NCBI GenBank assembly: GCA_020721865.1
Contig: DYLW01000020.1
Span: 1-45,045 of the forward strand
Length of the DNA: 45,045 nucleotides
Source: Leptospira biflexa
GTDB lineage: Bacteria; Spirochaetota; Leptospiria; Turneriellales; DYLW01
Reading direction: 5' to 3'
The notes beneath the pieces were generated by a model. That model was not told the DNA's origin, made no database searches, and worked only from the letters and a program-made list of their open reading frames with translations. Below are positions 25,553 through 33,960 of this stretch, one piece after another (the first letter of the stretch is position 1; every line of letters begins with the position of its first letter). Both the position numbers and the translations under genes were made by a program.

Positions 25553-27058
25553 TTATTTTTCCGCCAGCCTTTGGAGGAAGCGGCAGAACCTTTCCATGCC
25601 TCGCCCATCCAGATATTTTTCTGGAGTCTCTGTGGAGGAAAGCTGGCGGATGAATTCCTGCCCCAGCTTTTCATGGTAGGGGGACGGGGAGTGCAACAGG
25701 ATGTTTTTCCCCAAATAGACGCCGGCCAGCATGGTCTGCCCAAAGTGCGTATAAATGGCGGGAGATTTTTCCATCTTTTGCAGGAGTTCTTCCGGAGTTG
25801 TTTTTTTCTCCGGTGGATAGCGGAAGACAGTTTCCGGCGGTGGGGTAGTCCCTGCTTCCTGGATTATAGCCTGGGACGCACGGGGGCAGTATAAAAACAG
25901 GGAGGCAGGCAAGAGTGCCCGTCGCAGACTCTTGCGAAATTGTTTTTTATCCATGGAAAAGTGGGGAAGGGAATCCCAGATAAAATCCGCCGTTTTTCTT
26001 CCCTCGCCACGGTTGTCCAGTGCAATACGGTAAACCGGATGGGGAAAATCCGGGAAAGTCCCATCCCTTGCGTCCAGAATGATTATTTTTACTTCTGAAA
26101 ATTGGTCTATGGCTTGGTGAATTCCAGATAAAATCCTGTGGCGGGAGTAATTCAGGAGCAGAGAGGGAATGCCCATGGATTTCAGAATTTTTTTTACCTC
26201 CCGCATCCGGTATAGATGTCCCAGTCCATGGGATTCCCCGGACGCGGTTTTCCCCCATAGGGCAAAGAGCAATACCTGCGGATGGCCAGATTCCATGCCC
26301 CTGTTTGGGCTTGCCTGGGTTTCTGTGGCCGCTTTTTGGTATACCCTCCGGTTATCCCGGAAAAAATCCGGATTCTCCCGGAATAGATCCATCACCTGAG
26401 AATAGGAAAAAAAAGGCAAATTTATTCCGATAAAATAATTGTACGCTTTCCGTGCCATTAATAAATCCTGTGGTTCATCAATCGTCAATCGGATGGTCCG
26501 GTTTTTTTCCGTCGCGATGGGAAAAACTTCAATCCGGAAATTTTCTGCTTTCTCCCTGAAATACACGGTCACATGCTCCCGGTGGTAATCTTCCCTGGCA
26601 ATCCGGTCTATGTTCCGTAACGCCCCTGCCCGGATGATCTCATAGCCCATTCCCAGAGGCAGACCATAGGGGTAAGAGTAATCCGGTTTGCGGAGCCTTA
26701 CGGATTCCAGATTTTTCTGGAGAATATCCCAGGCCAGAAATGGATTATCTGCCGTGAGCCGTATGATGTAATCCGCATCGTCCAGATGAGCGGAATTTTT
26801 CAGATAGCGGGACAAAACATCTCTTGCATCCCCTTCTCCGGTGTTCTCTTCCGTGATATTATACTCTTTGAGGGAGTTCAGAATTTCCGCCCGCTCTCCA
26901 TGGGGAGATATAATTTTCCAGGAATACGGGATGTTCTTTAATTGCTTCAGTCGTTCCGGGATGTGAACCAGCAGTGGACGGTTTCCAATGCAGGCAAATA
27001 TTTTACGTGGAAGTCGGGTGGATGCCAGCCGTGCCTGTATCAGAAATAAAAATTTCAT
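25553..27058 (-). CDS. Bifunctional SpsF-type cytidylyltransferase / PseG-like glycosyl hydrolase
   Basis: This 501-residue protein appears to have two enzyme domains. Residues 1-245 match CTP-transferases of the SpsF/NeuA class: FLIQARLASTRLPRKI, ADYIIRLTADNPFL, REHVTVYF and TIRLTIDEPQDL. Residues about 270-501 resemble PseG (UDP-sugar hydrolase) / GT-B folds: SHGLGHLYRMREVKKIL carries the GxGHxxR motif, and AIYTHFGQTMLAGVYLGKN the C-terminal donor-side region. PseG and CMP-transferases work in nonulosonic acid synthesis, so glycan or flagellin modification is a reasonable inference. The start is ATG 27058, two bases after the SPASM gene's stop. Confidence 0.75.
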   Translation of the reverse strand: MKFLFLIQARLASTRLPRKIFACIGNRPLLVHIPERLKQLKNIPYSWKIISPHGERAEILNSLKEYNITEENTGEGDARDVLSRYLKNSAHLDDADYIIRLTADNPFLAWDILQKNLESVRLRKPDYSYPYGLPLGMGYEIIRAGALRNIDRIAREDYHREHVTVYFREKAENFRIEVFPIATEKNRTIRLTIDEPQDLLMARKAYNYFIGINLPFFSYSQVMDLFRENPDFFRDNRRVYQKAATETQASPNRGMESGHPQVLLFALWGKTASGESHGLGHLYRMREVKKILKSMGIPSLLLNYSRHRILSGIHQAIDQFSEVKIIILDARDGTFPDFPHPVYRIALDNRGEGRKTADFIWDSLPHFSMDKKQFRKSLRRALLPASLFLYCPRASQAIIQEAGTTPPPETVFRYPPEKKTTPEELLQKMEKSPAIYTHFGQTMLAGVYLGKNILLHSPSPYHEKLGQEFIRQLSSTETPEKYLDGRGMERFCRFLQRLAEK

Positions 27059-27060
27059 TT

Positions 27061-28638
27061 TCAAAAATTAAAGGTAAAGTATTCGTCACAGACGGCACAG
27101 GCGGGATTTTCCGGATAGTCCGCCCGGTAATTCCGGATCCAGTCTGTCTGCCGGCGATGGAAAATATCCTGAATTTCCTCATTTTTGAGATTGCCCACCG
27201 GAATTTTTCCCGCCACATCCTGCTTGCAGTATGAGACGGACCCATCGGCACGGATAAAAATGTCACGCCGTAGATGCCAGCAAAAACTCCTCTCCAGAGG
27301 AGTCATATCCGATACTCTTTTCTGTGGCATTAAATCCAGATATGTATTGTATTTCTGGAGAAGGAAGGAAATCCCCAATTCTTTTGTCATGGCATAGATG
27401 GCGTCTGTCTCCATTTCATTTTCTTCTATTTTCAACATTTGAATATATATCTTTTCCAAATTCCAGTTTTGCTCCCGGTAAACTTGCGTTAAATCCCGGA
27501 GGTTGCGGTTTATTTTCTCCAATGCCCCCGCCGGTGCTCCATGAATTGTCTCATATTTTTCTATGGAATTAAAATTGATGATGAAAAGTATCTTGCCGAT
27601 GTGTTCCGCCAGTTCAGGTAAAGCCGGTATTATTGTTTCCAGATAAAATCCATTGGTTTCCACAATAAGTCTTTTTAACGCTGGATGTGGCAGGAATCTC
27701 CGGAAGATACCGAACACATCCGGATGGAGGAGGGGTTCCCCCATTCCGCCCAGGGTGATGGTGACATCCCGCAGGGATTGGTCCAGAAATGAGGAAATCT
27801 TATCCAAAGCTTCCGGTTGGATACTTTTTTCCGGAATGGGGATATACTGGCGGGGACAAAACGTGCAGGCATAATCACATCCGGAATGGATTTCCACTTC
27901 CAGATACGATGGTTGGGTGTATAAAATCTCCGGATTGTCCGCCATGATTTTTTCCAATGCGGAATAATCCGGAATCCCGGCTTGCCGGAAAAATTGGTGG
28001 CTTTCCAGGATACTCCGGTCGCTTTTCAGGGAAAAATCCAGTCGCAACATCCGGAAATCCGGGGATTCATAATGGATTTCCACATGAAAGTTATTCAGGT
28101 TTTTCCGCATAAACGGGATCACCTCAAAATCCACCGGAGAATTGAGTAAATCCTGGAATTCATTTTCCAGAGTTTCCGCAAATGACCGGGAAAAAATATC
28201 CGGCACCATCCCGGGAGGGATATTTTCTCCGAATGTATAATCCGGATAGTATTCATCCGCATATTCCAGAAGCCGGGATGTTATGGAAAAATCCCAGAAG
28301 GGATGGATGGATGTAAAATATAAAATATGGTTGATGTCCGTATTTGAGAATATTTTTTTTATTTGGAGGATAATATTCTGTTTTTCCGGAGAGTGGATTT
28401 CCGGCATGGTATTCCCCAAAAGCTTGACCAGGTTTGTGAAAAGCTCCTTGGATTCCTCTGGAAGGAATACATTTTTGAAAAGAAAAATTTTCTCCAGACC
28501 GTGGTTCAATAAGATTTTCAAAGCCTCTGCAAGGGGAGCTGGTCTTTGGAGAATCTGAAGCCAATCTTCCAGTGTCCGGGGATGGATATCCAGTAAGAGT
28601 GCAAGATCCGTCCGGGTTTCCAGTTTCATTTCAGCCAT
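27061..28638 (-). CDS. Radical SAM/SPASM-domain protein, spiro-SPASM-like
   Basis: This is a 525-residue protein. The N-terminal ~245 residues are unassigned. A radical SAM core follows with the 4Fe-4S ligands in CDYACTFC (CxxxCxxC) near residue 253, and GGMGEPLLHPDVFGIFRRF, a typical radical SAM loop. The C-terminal part carries further cysteines (SYCKQDVAGKIPVGNL; CAVCDEYF), as in SPASM domains binding auxiliary clusters. I believe it belongs to the spirochaete 'spiro-SPASM' family, which is of unknown function; this is from memory. It is followed 2 bp on by the cytidylyltransferase-PseG fusion and preceded 5 bp by the PpiC lipoprotein. Confidence 0.75.
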   Translation of the reverse strand: MAEMKLETRTDLALLLDIHPRTLEDWLQILQRPAPLAEALKILLNHGLEKIFLFKNVFLPEESKELFTNLVKLLGNTMPEIHSPEKQNIILQIKKIFSNTDINHILYFTSIHPFWDFSITSRLLEYADEYYPDYTFGENIPPGMVPDIFSRSFAETLENEFQDLLNSPVDFEVIPFMRKNLNNFHVEIHYESPDFRMLRLDFSLKSDRSILESHQFFRQAGIPDYSALEKIMADNPEILYTQPSYLEVEIHSGCDYACTFCPRQYIPIPEKSIQPEALDKISSFLDQSLRDVTITLGGMGEPLLHPDVFGIFRRFLPHPALKRLIVETNGFYLETIIPALPELAEHIGKILFIINFNSIEKYETIHGAPAGALEKINRNLRDLTQVYREQNWNLEKIYIQMLKIEENEMETDAIYAMTKELGISFLLQKYNTYLDLMPQKRVSDMTPLERSFCWHLRRDIFIRADGSVSYCKQDVAGKIPVGNLKNEEIQDIFHRRQTDWIRNYRADYPENPACAVCDEYFTFNF

Positions 28639-28643
28639 AAAAA

Positions 28644-29714
28644 TCAGCCGGTGCTTTCTTCATATTTTTCCAGAAAAATCCGCACGGCAATTCTTTTTTT
28701 CTGCATCTGTATCCATTCATAAAATGCTTTCTGCTCATTGGTTTGGTACAGGTGCATCCGGATAAAGGAATAAACTTCATCTATGGGGATATCTTTGACA
28801 TTTTCCACTTTAACCAGATAATATCCCGCTGCCCCCTTAAATGCCGGAGACAGGGTTCCCTTGGCGGTGTTCTGGATGACCCCGGCCAGAGTCCTGTCCC
28901 ACTGGGCTACCTCGTCCAGCCTTTGCCATCCCAGAAGTCCCCCACGGGATGCAGAAGGATGCTGGCTGTAGGTTGTGGCCGCTTTTCCAAAATCCCGGGC
29001 AGCCATTTTCCGGGCTTCCTCCAGTTTCTTATTCGCCTCAATTTCTGATTTGGAATTGCCCGGTTGGAACTTGCGCAGGATGACGCGGACATAGTAGGTT
29101 TTTCCCAGCTTCTGCTTGTTCAGTTTATACCAGTCTTCAATTTCCTGAGGGGTGGGCTGGGGGACGGATACTTTGAGTTGGATAACCTGTTGTGTCTGGA
29201 ATTGTCTTTTTAATTCCTTACGGTAATCGTCCCAACTCAGGCCAAAGTTACCTTTTATTTCTTTCTGGTAAGCTTCTTTTGTGATGTTCCGGTTCTCCAG
29301 CTCTTTGTTTATAAATTCATCCACTTTTTTATCTGTTACCAGAATGGATTCCTCCAGGGAAATCTGGTCCACGATGGCCCTGGAAATCAGAAGATCCAGA
29401 ATCTGACTTTTAATATTTCTTTTGTCTTTCTGGATACTTTTTCTGTGTTCAAAATAATCTATCTCGTTTTGAAGATCCATAGTGGTGATGGATTTATTAC
29501 CCACCGTTGCTTCCACCTGGTTGATCACTTCTGTACCTTCAAACTGTTGCCCCTGGATGGAGCGGTTGGAAAGCTCTTTGATCTTCTGGTTTGCCAGATC
29601 CCCTTTATACGCCGCTTCGTCGGACGAACAGGAAACTATTCCCATCATGAGGATGCCCCCTATGAATACACAACCCACTTTTTCCACCCATCGGACAGAT
29701 GTGAAATTTCGCAT
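28644..29714 (-). CDS. PpiC/SurA-type peptidyl-prolyl isomerase lipoprotein
   Basis: This 356-residue protein is an exported lipoprotein. The lipobox is GGILMMGIVSC, with Cys at residue 29 if translation starts at ATG 29714; ATGs at 29735 and 29753 are alternatives. A SurA-like N-terminal region (EATVGNKSITTMDLQNEIDYF; KSQILDLLISRAIVDQI) precedes a PpiC-type parvulin domain with YYVRVILRKF, SASRGGLLGWQ and AAGYYLVKVENV. It probably folds outer-membrane or periplasmic proteins. It stands 77 bp from the end of the FAD/Fe-S oxidase gene and 5 bp upstream of the radical SAM gene. Confidence 0.82.
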   Translation of the reverse strand: MRNFTSVRWVEKVGCVFIGGILMMGIVSCSSDEAAYKGDLANQKIKELSNRSIQGQQFEGTEVINQVEATVGNKSITTMDLQNEIDYFEHRKSIQKDKRNIKSQILDLLISRAIVDQISLEESILVTDKKVDEFINKELENRNITKEAYQKEIKGNFGLSWDDYRKELKRQFQTQQVIQLKVSVPQPTPQEIEDWYKLNKQKLGKTYYVRVILRKFQPGNSKSEIEANKKLEEARKMAARDFGKAATTYSQHPSASRGGLLGWQRLDEVAQWDRTLAGVIQNTAKGTLSPAFKGAAGYYLVKVENVKDIPIDEVYSFIRMHLYQTNEQKAFYEWIQMQKKRIAVRIFLEKYEESTG

Positions 29715-29791
29715 GAACTTTACTTTTGCTCTCATTGCTATCATTGGAATCATTAATAATTAAAAAGCTGGGCTGTCAAACTCTAATAGTC

Positions 29792-32700
29792 TCACAGGAT
29801 GATCTTATGGAGCCCTTTTTTCAGGTCTTTCACAAGCTTTTTTTTCCATTTTTTCCCCAGAAATATTTCCGCATTTTTTACCACCAGAGATTTTCCCCTC
29901 ACATGGACACCCTCCGTTATACGGGACAAACCTTGCACACAACTGGGGCAGGTGGTGAGCACTTCCACATTTTTTCCCTGGGATAATTCACTTATGGAAA
30001 ATGTCTTTCTGGCACGCATGGAATTAGAAATTTTTGGGGTGGAAAGAGCCAAGGTTCCGCCTTCCCCGCAGCAGAAAGTGGTTTCCGTGGGAGCCTGGGA
30101 ATATAAATGATGGAATACTTTTTCCTGGCCGTATTTTTTCAGCGGGGAATGGCAGGGTTCATGGTATATCATCTGTTCTTTGTATTTTTCTGGGAGGCGG
30201 TAAATGTTTTCCATGGTCAGGAATTCATTGACATCCATTAATTCCGCATGTGGGAAAATGGATTCCAGCCGGTAATGTTTTTTCAGCATTTCATGACAGG
30301 TCCCGCAGGTCACCACAACGCTCTGGATATTCATATAGGCAATGGATTCCGCAATCTTATGGAAACCCATTCTGTTTTCCGATACTTTTATCTCCGCCTC
30401 TTTCAGTTTTCCATTGGCAAGGAGGGGGTAGCCACAGCAGAGATATTCCTGCGGAATCACCACCCGGTATCCGGCGTAATAAAGCAGGCCCACCGCCGCG
30501 AGGGAAATTTCTGAAAACATTCGCTCCGACCCGCATCCCGGAAAATAAAAAACGGATTTAATGATCTCCCGCTTGGGATGAGAAAAAGCGATCACCGCAT
30601 TCTTATCCCGTAAAGAGAAAATTTCTCTGATTGTTTTATCTCCGGCATGCGGGAGCCGGCTCTGGAGCATAGAGGCATAGTACGGAAGAATTCTTCCGGT
30701 AACTTTCCGGAAGGGCCGGTTAAGGGAGTATCCAATACGCTGCAGGGAATACGCTCCCTTCAGCAGGGCATAGCGGAAGAGTTTAACCACATAATAATTT
30801 CTTTTCTTCAGATAAAAGAGCGTGAGGCGGGTGGCTGGTTTGGAATGCTGGATTCCGCGTTCCGTTAAAATCTGCCGCATGAGCAGAGTTACTTCCGCAA
30901 AATCAATATCCACAGGACAGGGCTTTTCGCACCGGTGGCAGAGGGTGCAGTGGTTGGATATTTCTGTGAGTTTGGCAAAGTTTCTTAAGTCCAGCCGATT
31001 GGCGGTCTGTATGGAAAAAAGGACGGCTTCAATGACGGTGGCCACGGCAAGAATCTTATTGCGGGGATGATAAAACATTGTTTCTTCCGGATAAAATGTA
31101 TTGCACACGGTTTTGCAGCGGCTGCACCGCAGACAGGAAGAAATTTCATTGGATAATTTTTCCATATCAATGGATTTCAGAATATAGGCTTCCATCTCCA
31201 GAAGATTAAAAGATGGGGTGTATATTAAATCAAAATTAAAGTCATGATTCAGTTTGTCCGGATTAAACATATCCTCCGGATCCGATTCTTTTTTATATTT
31301 CTGGTATTGATCCAGAATGTCCGCTTCAATGTATTTTAACTTGCTCAGACCAATCCCATGTTCTCCGGAAATCACTCCGCCAAAATCGACGGTTTTTTTC
31401 ATAACCTTTGCGGATGTTTTTTCCGCTTCTTTCATCATAGCATAATCATTGGAATGAACCGGGATGTTCACATGAATGTTTCCGTCTCCGGCGTGCATGT
31501 GGGTGGCTATGATGATTTTCCGTGCCCGGATTCTCTCCATTTCCCTGAGGAATTTGTCTATGATAGCATCATAACCGGAAAAAGATTCTTCCAAATGCGG
31601 CTTTATTTCAGTGAAAAAATCGGTTTGGATATATCCATCCCGGGCAAGAAGAAAGATGCTGGATATACGATTCCGTACCGCCTCCGGAATTTCCGGAAAT
31701 AAATCCGCCGGGAGGGGGTTGCCCTTTTTGGAAAAGTACTGTGAGAGGAAGGTATACTTTTCCTGTCTGGTGGTTACTTCACGGATAAAAATCTCCATCC
31801 GGCTTTTCAGAAAATTGCATTCATTTTCTTCTTCGCAAAATTCCCCGATGAAAAAATTCTCAGAAATTGTATTTACCATCCGGATAATTTCCAGAGAGTT
31901 TTTGATTTCATGGGCCAGATTGAATTTTTCAATGTAATCCGCAAACTTCGGAAGCTTTTCAATGGGGATCACTACGTCTTCGTTCAGTTTGAATGCGTTG
32001 GTATGCCGGGCAATGGCACTCATATTTTTTCTGTCTTTCCAGAAGTGTTCCCGCAGTTTTTCATCCTCCGCGACAAAAGCCGATGTGTTGTATTTTTCCA
32101 CCATGGTCAGGACATGGGAGGAATATTTCCCCAGTTTCTGTGCGTCATTGCTTTCAATGTCAATCAGCAGGACAGCCTTGGGTTTTTCTTTCCGATTTGC
32201 TTTTTTCTTATAGTTAATTGCGTCAATGTATTTATCGTCAAAGTGCTCCAAGGCTGTCAGAAAGCACGCATCGGTTTTCCGGAACATATCCAGGATGTCC
32301 ACAATCGCCCGGGATGCGAGATCCATATCTTTTCCGTAAAATTCCAGACAGATGGTATGGGCATACTGGAACGGAGTATAGAGGACAAATTCAGCTGAAA
32401 CAATAACTCCGTCTCCACCCTCTTTTTGCAGACCGGGAAGTCCGTTCAATGCTTTATTGGTGATGTCTTTCCCCAGACCTTTTTTCCGTATTTCCAGACC
32501 GTTCAGCTCAATACTGCGTTCCGGCTTTTCCGGACTGCGGTTTTTGTCATCCACGGAATATACATCAAAAATTACCACATCCTCCGGTTCAATTTTTCTA
32601 TATGGATGATCCCTTCGGACAACCCGGAGAAAACGAGAATCCCCGGTGACTATGACAAAAGACAATATATTGTCTATGGCGGTGCCCCACATTACGCATT

Positions 32701-33547
32701 TTTTCCCCCCGGAATTTTCCGCTATGTTTCCGCCAATGGTGGACGCCCATGCGGAGGTGGGGTCTGTGGCAAAGATATAGCCCCTTGCCTTTGCGTATTC
32801 CATGGCATCTTCCGTGACCACCCCGGCTTCTAAGGAAATCAACGGGATTTCTCTTCCGGATATAATACGTTTTTCCACACCATGGATTTTCTTCAGTTTT
32901 TCTGTATTAAGGACAAGGGTATCTCTGCGTACGGGCACCACCCCGCCGGTGAGGCCAGTGCCCGCCCCGCGTGGAATAATGGACAGACCAGTTTTCCGGG
33001 CGGCTTTTATCAGCCCTGGAATTTCTTTGATGGAGTCTGGATACACCACACAAAAAGGATTTTCCACTCTCCAGTCTGTGGCATCGGTGGCATGGGCAAT
33101 TTTATGGAATGCAGAGAAGAAAATATTTTTTTCCCGGGTATGGGCTTTGAGGGAGGATAATGCTTTAGCCCGTTTTTTCTTTTCCGCCGGAAAAACGGAA
33201 AGGAACAGGGTGATCCTTTCCCTGAATTTTTTTATCAGAAAATTTGTCTGCGGATTTCCCTCCGCCAGATTTTCAATTTCCGTTATTTTTCTGTGCAGGT
33301 TTTTTTTCAGGGATTGCAATTTGCGGGAATTTTCCAGAAAATCATTGAAAATATACGGGTTGCGGTCAATCAAAAATATCTGACCAATAACATCAAAAAA
33401 AAGACGGGCACTCCGTCCGGTCACCCGTTTTTCCCGGAGATTATCAAAAATTGCCCAGGTTTCCGGATCAAAATATTTTAATATTATTTCTTTGTCACTG
33501 AACGAAGTATAATTATAGGGAATTTCCCGGTACCGATAATCCGTCAT
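29792..33547 (-). CDS. DUF3683-FAD-linked oxidase-Fe-S (CCG) fusion, D-2-hydroxyacid dehydrogenase type
   Basis: This is a 1251-residue fusion. The N-terminal ~130 residues (REIPYNYTSFSDKEIILKYF) look like DUF3683. An FAD-binding domain follows with the PCMH motif PRGAGTGLTGGVVP near 196 and TSAWASTIGGNIAENSGG; the FAD C-domain contains HMHAGDGNIHVN near 680 and GGVISGEHGIGLSK. Two 4Fe-4S sites follow (CLRCSRCKTVC near 805; CTLCHRCEKPCP near 870), then two CCG-type cluster motifs (LCCGYPLLANGK near 1029; CCGEGGTLAL near 1162). This matches respiratory D-lactate / D-2-hydroxyglutarate dehydrogenases. The start is ATG 33547, after AAAGGG 7 bases upstream. Confidence 0.88.
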   Translation of the reverse strand: MTDYRYREIPYNYTSFSDKEIILKYFDPETWAIFDNLREKRVTGRSARLFFDVIGQIFLIDRNPYIFNDFLENSRKLQSLKKNLHRKITEIENLAEGNPQTNFLIKKFRERITLFLSVFPAEKKKRAKALSSLKAHTREKNIFFSAFHKIAHATDATDWRVENPFCVVYPDSIKEIPGLIKAARKTGLSIIPRGAGTGLTGGVVPVRRDTLVLNTEKLKKIHGVEKRIISGREIPLISLEAGVVTEDAMEYAKARGYIFATDPTSAWASTIGGNIAENSGGKKCVMWGTAIDNILSFVIVTGDSRFLRVVRRDHPYRKIEPEDVVIFDVYSVDDKNRSPEKPERSIELNGLEIRKKGLGKDITNKALNGLPGLQKEGGDGVIVSAEFVLYTPFQYAHTICLEFYGKDMDLASRAIVDILDMFRKTDACFLTALEHFDDKYIDAINYKKKANRKEKPKAVLLIDIESNDAQKLGKYSSHVLTMVEKYNTSAFVAEDEKLREHFWKDRKNMSAIARHTNAFKLNEDVVIPIEKLPKFADYIEKFNLAHEIKNSLEIIRMVNTISENFFIGEFCEEENECNFLKSRMEIFIREVTTRQEKYTFLSQYFSKKGNPLPADLFPEIPEAVRNRISSIFLLARDGYIQTDFFTEIKPHLEESFSGYDAIIDKFLREMERIRARKIIIATHMHAGDGNIHVNIPVHSNDYAMMKEAEKTSAKVMKKTVDFGGVISGEHGIGLSKLKYIEADILDQYQKYKKESDPEDMFNPDKLNHDFNFDLIYTPSFNLLEMEAYILKSIDMEKLSNEISSCLRCSRCKTVCNTFYPEETMFYHPRNKILAVATVIEAVLFSIQTANRLDLRNFAKLTEISNHCTLCHRCEKPCPVDIDFAEVTLLMRQILTERGIQHSKPATRLTLFYLKKRNYYVVKLFRYALLKGAYSLQRIGYSLNRPFRKVTGRILPYYASMLQSRLPHAGDKTIREIFSLRDKNAVIAFSHPKREIIKSVFYFPGCGSERMFSEISLAAVGLLYYAGYRVVIPQEYLCCGYPLLANGKLKEAEIKVSENRMGFHKIAESIAYMNIQSVVVTCGTCHEMLKKHYRLESIFPHAELMDVNEFLTMENIYRLPEKYKEQMIYHEPCHSPLKKYGQEKVFHHLYSQAPTETTFCCGEGGTLALSTPKISNSMRARKTFSISELSQGKNVEVLTTCPSCVQGLSRITEGVHVRGKSLVVKNAEIFLGKKWKKKLVKDLKKGLHKIIL

Positions 33548-33590
33548 TATATTATGCCCTTTTGTTTTGAAACGCGGCGTCAATATCTTT

Positions 33591-33607
33591 CCCATACATC
33601 GTATGGG
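33591..33607. promoter_or_regulatory. 17-bp perfect palindrome in the divergent oxidase/symporter region
   Basis: CCCATAC (33591-33597), spacer ATC, GTATGGG (33601-33607) is a perfect inverted repeat with 7-bp arms. It lies 44 bp upstream of the FAD oxidase start and about 160 bp upstream of the symporter accessory gene. Such spacing suits a dimeric regulator controlling one or both divergent operons. No regulator gene is nearby. Confidence 0.5.
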
Positions 33608-33623
33608 TATATGAAAAAAAAAC

Positions 33624-33651
33624 TTGACGATGGGGAAACAATTGGTATTCA
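33624..33651 (+). promoter_or_regulatory. Candidate promoter for the symporter operon
   Basis: TTGACG (33624-33629) and TATTCA (33646-33651), separated by 16 bp, resemble -35 and -10 boxes. The -10 match is weak. Transcription would read into the symporter accessory gene at 33766, leaving a leader of about 110 bases. The palindrome at 33591-33607 is just upstream of the -35. Confidence 0.3.
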
Positions 33652-33765
33652 GATTTATTCTAAAAGCAGAAGAGTAATATATAAGCTGAAGGAGAGTAAC
33701 ATAAAAAATTTTATTCCGTGCAGAAAATTATCCTTCCTGCGGAAAATTCAACATAAGGAGTTGCT

Positions 33766-33939
33766 ATGTTAGGTTTTGGTGATGTCTGGGTTTTTCTGGC
33801 GTATTTTTTTTCCATCCTTGCGGCGGTTCTATGCATGGTCTATGGAATCCTCAACTGGAACAAAGGGGAAGAAGGTGAGCCCCGGAATGTGTCCCAATGG
33901 CGTAAAGATGAAATGGATATGGAAAAATCCATCGACTGA
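33766..33939 (+). CDS. Symporter small accessory protein (57 residues)
   Basis: An ATG at 33766 with AAGGAG 5 bases upstream opens 57 codons. The product begins MLGFGDVWVFLAYFFSILAAVLCMVYGI, one membrane helix, followed by a short charged tail (NWNKGEEGEPRNVSQWRKDE). This matches the small accessory subunits found before some sodium:solute symporters. Its partner starts 21 bp downstream with its own RBS. Confidence 0.82.
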   Translation: MLGFGDVWVFLAYFFSILAAVLCMVYGILNWNKGEEGEPRNVSQWRKDEMDMEKSID

Positions 33940-33960
33940 TTTATTTATTAAGGAGAAATT

